From the NCBI GenBank assembly GCA_964468745.1, contig CAYXVY010000337.1:1-64000 (forward strand): a DNA stretch of 64,000 nucleotides, given 5' to 3'. The notes beneath the pieces were generated by a model. It saw nothing but the letters and a program-made list of their open reading frames with translations, was not told where the DNA came from and searched no databases. Both the position numbers and the translations under genes were made by a program. Of the stretch, positions 58,480 through 64,000 are shown piece after piece (position 1 is the stretch's first letter; every line of letters begins with the position of its first letter). The stretch is from JACPRB01 sp964468745. Lineage in GTDB: Bacteria > Planctomycetota > MHYJ01 > JACPRB01.

Positions 58480-59516
58480 AGCAGGGGCAGCAGCCTGTTG
58501 GGCGACTGCAGCATCAGGAGCGAGAGCGACGTCGCATACGCACGGCAGCAGAGGCAGTACTCGATCGTCCACGAGCCGTCGGCGTTCTGGATCTTGACGA
58601 GCTGGCCGCGCAGCTTCGGAAACCACTCCTTCCACGCCGGGCCGTTCTCGTGGAGCAGCGCCATGACGGCGTAGAATCCGCCGCAGTAGTCCCATTCCGA
58701 GATCTTGCCGCCGTAGTCGTCGCCGAGCTTCTTGCCCACGAGGACCTTCACGCCCGCCGTGACTTCCTTCATGTCGCCGCGGCCCATGCCGTACAGGATG
58801 CGCAGGCCCGCGGAGGTCGGATAGAACATCTGGCCGCCCCCGCCGCGCACCGACGGGTGCTGATCGAATCCGCCGGAGGGGTGCGCGCAGCTTTTTACGA
58901 ACTTCTCGACCTTCGAGATGCTCGCGTTCTCAACGACGGCCCCCGAGTTGTGCGCCGCCCGAAGCGCCAGCCAGACATTGCACGTGATCGCCAGGTCGGA
59001 ATTTCCCCCCGACCCCTGTGCGTCCCACCCGCCGTCCTTGTTCTGCTTCCTATAGAGGTAGGCGAGCGCCTTGCGAAGGGCGGCCGCGAGCGGCTCGGAA
59101 TCCTCCTGCGGGTCCTGCATTCCGTAGAACTCCGCGAGCGCGAGGGTGGCGCAGGAGTGATCGTAGAAGATGCCCATTCCGGTCGAGTCGTGCTGCGTGA
59201 TCTCGCCGGAATTCTTCTGGATCGCGATCATCTTCGCGATGGCGCGCGTGATGGCTTCCTTGTGCGGCCCGCGCGACGGCGTACTCCCCTCGGCGGCGAG
59301 CGCAAGCGCGGACAGGGCCGTGATGGCCGTTGAAGGCGCGCCCGAGCGTTCGCATCCCCACAGGCCGTCGGGATTCTGGTTCTTGAGAAGCCAGTCGATC
59401 CCCTTCTTGATGGACGCCTCGGCGTCGAGCGGCTTTTCGGGGACGGATTTGTCGTCCTGCGGCCACACCGATGCGGCACCCGTCACCATCAGCAGGAGCG
59501 CCAGTCGTAGGGCCAT
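58470..59516 (-). CDS. exported prenyltransferase/terpene-cyclase-like toroid protein
   Basis: 348 residues. The signal peptide MALRLALLLMVTGAASVWP is followed by six to seven alpha/alpha repeats with QNPDGLWG, KNSGEITQHDSTGMG, KQNKDGGWD and NADGSWTIEY, the squalene-cyclase/prenyltransferase-like fold. It lacks the DxDD cyclase motif, so it is likely a binding or scaffold toroid, as in the macroglobulin family. A late YCLCC cysteine cluster is unusual. Convergent with the VKOR-like gene, overlapping its last 10 bp. Confidence 0.82.
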   Translation of the reverse strand: MALRLALLLMVTGAASVWPQDDKSVPEKPLDAEASIKKGIDWLLKNQNPDGLWGCERSGAPSTAITALSALALAAEGSTPSRGPHKEAITRAIAKMIAIQKNSGEITQHDSTGMGIFYDHSCATLALAEFYGMQDPQEDSEPLAAALRKALAYLYRKQNKDGGWDAQGSGGNSDLAITCNVWLALRAAHNSGAVVENASISKVEKFVKSCAHPSGGFDQHPSVRGGGGQMFYPTSAGLRILYGMGRGDMKEVTAGVKVLVGKKLGDDYGGKISEWDYCGGFYAVMALLHENGPAWKEWFPKLRGQLVKIQNADGSWTIEYCLCCRAYATSLSLLMLQSPNRLLPLLQL

Positions 59517-59581
59517 ACCCTTTGGACGCCGCGGACCTCGAAAACTTCGTCGGGAACCGCGGGATTCTTCTCGACGACGCG

Positions 59582-59611
59582 TTGATTTTTCATGTCCCGT
59601 CGGGGTCTAAT
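59582..59611 (+). promoter_or_regulatory. Promoter of the FHA-CAP-HEAT gene
   Basis: TTGATT at 59582-59587, 18-bp spacer, TCTAAT at 59606-59611. The start site should be near 59618, which rules out the ATG at 59592 and supports the ATG at 59646. Confidence 0.6.
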
Positions 59612-59645
59612 CACGGGGCAGCCGCAACCAAGAGCACAAAAGGGG

Positions 59646-62600
59646 ATGGCCTACACACTGCTTCGGGTCGTCGGTCCGGATGGGACCGAAGAGATCAATC
59701 TCAACCGCGAGCGCATCACCATCGGGCGATCGTCGGAGAGCGACCTCGTCCTGAACGAGAAGAAGGCCTCGCGCAAGCACTGCGTCATCGAAATCACCGG
59801 CGCGGGCTGGAAGGTCACCGATCTCGAGAGCGGAAACGGGACTGAGGTCAACGGCGTCGACGTCCCCAGCCAGATCCTGAAGCACGACGACATCATCCGC
59901 ATCGGCGAGCACACGCTCCGGCTGATCATCGTGACGGACGCGCTCTCGACCGCTCCGTCGCCGCCGCCGACGACGCCGGTCACGCCTCCCGCGCCCGCCG
60001 CGCAGAAGATGCGCGAGTCGCAGGACGAGACCGAACGAATCCAGGTCAAGCGACGCCGGCGGATTAACGTGAGTGCGGCCGCCGGGGGTGGCATCGCCGC
60101 GGCCATCGCGGGAGCCATCGGACTGGTCGTGCTCGCGATCATGGCGTCGGGCGGGGGCTCGAACGACGACTCGACCGCGAGGAAGAAAGACGACGGCGTG
60201 ATTTACATGCCGTACGCCGGCACGACGCCGCCTTCGGAACCGAGCTCGAAGCGAGTTGAACCGAAGAGGCGTGATCCGGTCAAGGAGACGAACCCGAGCG
60301 ACTTCAACATCCCGCGGTACGACGCCCCGCCTCCGCTCGAGAGTTCCGACTTCGCGCCGCCGCCGCGCGAATCCGGCAAGCCCGACGAAGATTTCAAGAT
60401 CCCGTCGCCCGCCGCCGGCCCTCGCGAAGGTCCGAAGACGACACTCGGCCGCCTCACCGCCCTGGTGATCGAGGCCGTCGAGAAAAAGACGATTCAGTCG
60501 CCCTACGTCCCTGTCGGCAAGGAGCAGTGGCAGATCTGCGGCGGCACGATCGAGACTGTCAAACTCGCGCGCTGGGGCAAGATCGATGAAGTCCGCTGGG
60601 ATTCCATGCCGCCGGATGGACTGTACAAGGCATTCAAGGCGCTCGGCACGAAACCGGACGTGCGCCTCCTTCGCGCGGAGTACGCGCTTGAGAAAGGGCT
60701 GGTCGAAGAGGCGTTCGACGAGCTCGCGGCGCTGGCGAAAGAGAAGTCGGATGCCAAGCCGCAGATCGACGAGATGCTTGCGCGCGCGTTCGGCGAGAGC
60801 GTCCCCCCCGGCGGGTACACGTACGTGTCCGGCGACTGGATGAGCGAAGCCGACCGCCGCGCGTTCGAGGCGAAGGCGAAGGTGGCGTCGTTGCTCGCGC
60901 AGATCACGTCGCTGCCGCAGTTCGACGAGGCGCGCCGCACTGTGAAGAAGGACCTGCGCGTCCTCCAGCGAAAGGCCGTGCTGCTGATCCAGAGCGAGCA
61001 GGACTACCCGGAGCACGGCGAGGGGAAGGCGGAAGGACAGCGCAAGGTCGACGAGCTCGTCGAGCAGATCCGCGAGATCTGGCTGCGCGCGTACGAGTAC
61101 GTGAAGCGCAAGCACCCCGACTGGAACGCCGGATTCCGCCAGGTGCTCGACCAGCTGATCGCGAAGGCTGTCGGGGCGGATGCTCCGGTCGATCCCGCCG
61201 ATCTTGAAGTGCGCATCGCGAAGGCGTTCGACCTGCGCGAATGGCCGCTGGATGGCCAGGACAAGTCGATCATCGAGCACAACAGGAAGATTGCCGACTA
61301 CCACCGGCGGCTGTGGACGGTGGCGAATGCGGACGAGATGGAGCTGCTTGCGCGGATCAACGAGTACCGCTGGCAGCTGGGGCTTCATGCGGGCGTCATG
61401 GACGAGATGCTGATGCTGGCGGGCCGGCACCACTCGAACGAGATGGCCCGGCTCGGCTACTTCTCGCACACGTCGCCCGTGAACAAGCGGTCCGGCCCCG
61501 GCGAGCGCGCGGGGGAGGAGGGGACCTCCGGCGGCAGCGAGAACATCTCGCGAGGCGGCAGCGTCCCGAGCGCCTTCGATGGCTGGTACGGCAGCCCGCC
61601 GCACCATCGCAACATGATCGGGGGAGGGGTGCTCGGCCAGGGCGGATGTGACGGGTACGCGACGCTTCAAGTGCGCGGCAGCCCGGGCGAGATGCCGCCG
61701 TCGCAGAAGGAAATGCTGCGGCCGGCGTGGCTGCTCGACATGAGGCTCTACCCGGTCGGCCACGAGTCGGCGGGGAAGGGCGCGTCGGCGCGACGTCAAT
61801 ATGTGCGCGCGCGGCTCGACGTGATTCGCTGGCTGCGGACGGGCGAGGATCTCGATGCGGTGCGCCGGTTCCGCGCAAGCGCCGAGACGTGGCTTCCGTT
61901 CATCCTGGCGGATCTCAAGGCGGCTCAAGGCGTGTGGGCGGCGGTGCTGCTCGATATCGTCGGCGCGCTCAAGGCGCGCGATGGGATCAGCGCGGCGCTT
62001 GCGTCGCTCGACAATGTCGATCCTTGGGTGAGATTCGTCGCCGCCGAGACGTGCGGCAAATTCGCGGGGATCACCGAGGCGCCGACGGCGACGGTGCGGG
62101 CGGGCGAGACGGTGGCGGAGGGGGCGGCGCTTGCAGAGCCGGCCGCCAAGCGGATCGCGCGCCGGCTGGTCGAGCAACTGACCCGCGAGGGGCACGAGGC
62201 GGTCAATGCGGCGGTCATGGCGGCGCTTGCCGAAATCGGATGGCCGGAGGGACTCGCGGCGCTCCGCCAGATTCGCGCAAGCGCGGGAAGCTGGCGATAT
62301 CGGTACTGGGCGACGAAGGCGTGGACGAAGTCGAAGAGCGGCAAGGGGGAGATCGCGCTGTCGCTCAACGACGAACGCCGGGCCGTGCGCGAGATTGCCG
62401 CGTCGCTTCTCGGGTTCGATCAGAATCCCGACTTCGACAAACTCGTTCAGGAGTCGTCGGGCAAGCGGGGCGAGTACCTGCTGGTCTATTACGCGCGCGA
62501 GCCGCAGTGGCTCGTCGTTGCGAACGCACTCGTCGGAAACCAGAACGCCGAGGTGCGCATGCATGCTGCGTGCGGGCTCGGCCGAATGCCGCGCAAGGAA

Positions 62601-62777
62601 GTCTGGCAGGTGCTGATCAAGGCGGCGACGGAGAGCAGCCCATTCGAGACGAAGCTCTTCTCGTGGCGCTCGGCGATGGATGTCGATGCGGGCCAGACGC
62701 GTCCACTTCTCGAGCAGGCGGCGGCTGCGACGGGGGACAAGGAGAAGCGGGCCAGGCTCGAAGAGCTGATCCGCTGA
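59646..62777 (+). CDS. FHA-transmembrane-CAP-HEAT giant protein
   Basis: 1043 residues. Residues 1-95 are an FHA phosphothreonine-binding domain (ITIGRSSESDLVL, SRKHC, ESGNGTEVNG). A Pro-rich linker leads to one membrane helix at about 143-168 (GGGIAAAIAGAIGLVVLAIMAS). A long Pro/Ser-rich stretch and a helical region follow. Next comes a CAP/SCP-like domain at about 565-690 (HHSNEMARLGYFSHTSP, GGSENISRGG, PPHHRNMIGGG) with its His/Glu cluster. The C-terminal 300 residues hold HEAT-like repeats. The FHA faces the cytoplasm and reads phosphorylation, while the rest would be outside, suggesting a kinase-linked surface protein. AGGGG touches the ATG. Confidence 0.85.
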   Translation: MAYTLLRVVGPDGTEEINLNRERITIGRSSESDLVLNEKKASRKHCVIEITGAGWKVTDLESGNGTEVNGVDVPSQILKHDDIIRIGEHTLRLIIVTDALSTAPSPPPTTPVTPPAPAAQKMRESQDETERIQVKRRRRINVSAAAGGGIAAAIAGAIGLVVLAIMASGGGSNDDSTARKKDDGVIYMPYAGTTPPSEPSSKRVEPKRRDPVKETNPSDFNIPRYDAPPPLESSDFAPPPRESGKPDEDFKIPSPAAGPREGPKTTLGRLTALVIEAVEKKTIQSPYVPVGKEQWQICGGTIETVKLARWGKIDEVRWDSMPPDGLYKAFKALGTKPDVRLLRAEYALEKGLVEEAFDELAALAKEKSDAKPQIDEMLARAFGESVPPGGYTYVSGDWMSEADRRAFEAKAKVASLLAQITSLPQFDEARRTVKKDLRVLQRKAVLLIQSEQDYPEHGEGKAEGQRKVDELVEQIREIWLRAYEYVKRKHPDWNAGFRQVLDQLIAKAVGADAPVDPADLEVRIAKAFDLREWPLDGQDKSIIEHNRKIADYHRRLWTVANADEMELLARINEYRWQLGLHAGVMDEMLMLAGRHHSNEMARLGYFSHTSPVNKRSGPGERAGEEGTSGGSENISRGGSVPSAFDGWYGSPPHHRNMIGGGVLGQGGCDGYATLQVRGSPGEMPPSQKEMLRPAWLLDMRLYPVGHESAGKGASARRQYVRARLDVIRWLRTGEDLDAVRRFRASAETWLPFILADLKAAQGVWAAVLLDIVGALKARDGISAALASLDNVDPWVRFVAAETCGKFAGITEAPTATVRAGETVAEGAALAEPAAKRIARRLVEQLTREGHEAVNAAVMAALAEIGWPEGLAALRQIRASAGSWRYRYWATKAWTKSKSGKGEIALSLNDERRAVREIAASLLGFDQNPDFDKLVQESSGKRGEYLLVYYAREPQWLVVANALVGNQNAEVRMHAACGLGRMPRKEVWQVLIKAATESSPFETKLFSWRSAMDVDAGQTRPLLEQAAAATGDKEKRARLEELIR

Positions 62778-62795
62778 TGCATTGAGCCGTTGAAG

Positions 62796-62825
62796 AGGGC
62801 CGACAGACTTCCGTAAATCGGCCCT
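62796..62825 (+). other. Hairpin after the FHA-CAP-HEAT gene
   Basis: AGGGCCGA pairs with TCGGCCCT over a 14-base loop. No T-run follows, so it may be a factor-dependent terminator or mRNA-stabilising hairpin. The rest of the spacer to 62959 contains a sigma-54 promoter. Confidence 0.5.
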
Positions 62826-62908
62826 GAACAGCCGGTGAAATCCCGCGTCCACCGGGGGTTTTCCTGCACTCGGGCTCGTTCCACACGCGCCCGGAGAGTG
62901 CACCGGAC

Positions 62909-62924
62909 TGGCACGACGATTGCC
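62909..62924 (+). promoter_or_regulatory. Sigma-54 (RpoN) promoter
   Basis: TGGCACGACGATTGCC: a -24 GG at 62910-62911 and a -12 GC at 62922-62923 with ten bases between, matching TGGCAC-N5-TTGC. The predicted start site lies about 25 nt before the ATG at 62960. An activator binding site would be expected upstream, but none is obvious. Confidence 0.75.
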
Positions 62925-62959
62925 GCAGTTATGTCAGTCCCAGCGCGGGAAGGTGCCCC

Positions 62960-64000
62960 ATGCATCGCGGCGCGCTTTTCATGCTGTTCATTGCCGGCCT
63001 TTGCGGCTGCGGCGGCAGCGGCGGTGGGGGCGCTCCGTCCCCGAACCCCTACTGGATGCGCAACGAGGTCGCTGCGGCGGTGCAGCAGACGACGGACGGT
63101 GGATGGGTTCTGACGGGACATGTCGTGCCCACGGAGGCGCCGGACTTCGCCGACATGTTCGCGATGAAAGTCGACGCCACCGGCGTCGTCACGTGGGCGA
63201 GGAAATTCGGCGGTGCGGGGGACGATCGCGGGCGGTCGGTCCAGCAGACGGCGGACGGCGGGTACGTCGCCGTCGGATACAGCGATTCGTTCGGCGACGG
63301 TTCGGACGACGCCTACATCGTCAAGCTGGACGCGGCCGGCGATCTCGAGTGGCAGTGGACGAGTGGCCGCGCGGGCGATGATCGCGCGCATTCCGTGGTT
63401 CAGATCGCGGCGATCGCGCCGTCTCAGCCGTATGTGACGAGCACGATGGTCGCGGGGATCGCGAAGACGGGCGACGGGGCGGATGCGATCTACATTCTCC
63501 GCGTGGACCCCGCTGGAACCGTGACGTCGGAGGGGATCCTGGATCCTGGGGTGCACCTGAGTTGGCGGTCGTGGACGTGGGCGAACGAGATCGTGCAGAC
63601 GTCCGACGGCGGATTCGCGATCGCCGGCGAGTGGACGAACAACGTCGGCTACCATCTCTGGCTGCTGGCGCGGCTGGACACGGGGGGTGTGCCGGTTTGG
63701 TGGAAGACGGACACGGCGGCCGGCGGCGAGGGTGCGTGGGGCCTGCGCCAGCTCGGGGACGGCGGATTCATTCTGGTGGAGACGACGAAGCTGGTCCGCA
63801 CGAATGCGGTCGGCGACGTCGTCTGGAAGTACCCGTATGCGCCGACAGGAGGGTCCTACCAGTTCCGCTCGATCGATCGAGCGCCAGGAGGCGGCTTCGT
63901 CGTGTGCGGCGAGGCGTTTCCGTCGGGGGACGCGACCCTGCTGAAAACGGACGACAATGGCGCGCTGCAATGGGCGGCCCAGTATGGCGTAGTGCCGCAA
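62960..64000 (+). CDS. exported beta-propeller-type lipoprotein, partial
   Basis: 347 codons are visible; the frame runs open off the window end. The ATG follows GGGAAGGTGCCCC. The signal peptide ends in a lipobox-like LCGC before a Gly/Ser run. The mature part is built of repeats of the type QQTADGGYVAVGYS and DAYIVKLDAAGDLEWQ, about 50 residues each. These are blades of a PQQ/SBBP-like beta-propeller of the kind found on bacterial surfaces. It is driven by the sigma-54 promoter at 62909-62924. A ligand cannot be inferred. Confidence 0.85.
   Translation, partial: MHRGALFMLFIAGLCGCGGSGGGGAPSPNPYWMRNEVAAAVQQTTDGGWVLTGHVVPTEAPDFADMFAMKVDATGVVTWARKFGGAGDDRGRSVQQTADGGYVAVGYSDSFGDGSDDAYIVKLDAAGDLEWQWTSGRAGDDRAHSVVQIAAIAPSQPYVTSTMVAGIAKTGDGADAIYILRVDPAGTVTSEGILDPGVHLSWRSWTWANEIVQTSDGGFAIAGEWTNNVGYHLWLLARLDTGGVPVWWKTDTAAGGEGAWGLRQLGDGGFILVETTKLVRTNAVGDVVWKYPYAPTGGSYQFRSIDRAPGGGFVVCGEAFPSGDATLLKTDDNGALQWAAQYGVVPQ

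Noticed and set aside
1..64000. CRISPR arrays, insertion sequences, prophage, rRNA
   Set aside because: No spaced direct repeats with unique spacers, no transposase or integrase, and no rRNA sequence were seen. The only tandem arrays are those at 7951-8283 and 40196-40235.

Overview
This is a high-GC, gene-dense, GTG-start-rich stretch of a Gram-negative-type bacterial chromosome. The best guess is a planctomycete or a relative in the PVC group. The reasons are an alpha-2-macroglobulin, planctomycete-style toroid and TPR proteins, zinc-ribbon membrane proteins, FHA-headed giant proteins, and a complete set of peptidoglycan recycling enzymes. This is inference: there is no rRNA in the window.

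Layout. 1-11 kb: end of a glycine-rich RNA-binding protein, an alpha-2-macroglobulin, an RNase HI-like protein, a prepilin, an orphan region with a 42-bp tandem array, and two membrane proteins. 11-18 kb: EIIA/DeoC, then an oligopeptide ABC operon (binding protein, permease, permease, binding protein) without ATPase genes. 18-27 kb: a canonical binding protein, NagZ, AnmK and MurQ (cell-wall recycling), plus an asparaginase and an aminotransferase. 27-32 kb: a minimal type VII secretion-like operon of small helical proteins and a large FtsK/EssC-like ATPase. 32-39 kb: the conserved block glmU-prs-rplY-pth-rpsF-ssb-rpsR-rplI-dnaB. 39-44 kb: an atypical tRNA, a second SSB, MgtE, and a thioredoxin/toroid protein. 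44-52 kb: leucine catabolism (methylcrotonyl-CoA carboxylase, enoyl-CoA hydratase, HMG-CoA lyase), RpiB and CstA. 52-64 kb: exported redox and zinc-ribbon proteins, CysS, IspF, a VKOR-like protein, toroid, FHA-CAP-HEAT and beta-propeller proteins.

Three observations stand out. (1) Three genes for exported or membrane proteins are read through in-frame TGA codons. In the VKOR-like protein two TGAs sit exactly where the catalytic CxxC should be (UxxU). In a thioredoxin-like protein one TGA lies near the active site. In a secreted protein one TGA directly follows the signal peptide. Each is followed by a hairpin compatible with a bacterial SECIS, and two of these have a GGUC-type apical loop. 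This suggests a selenocysteine-based extracytoplasmic redox system. (2) Both binding proteins of the oligopeptide operon are circularly permuted: the normal C-terminal lobe follows the signal peptide and the normal N-terminal lobe comes last. A canonical relative lies next door. (3) The type VII-like operon has an ATPase with three RecA-like modules, of which only the middle one keeps a full P-loop.

Many genes have a -10 element about 6-7 nt before the start codon, implying leaderless mRNAs. One lipoprotein gene has a good sigma-54 promoter.
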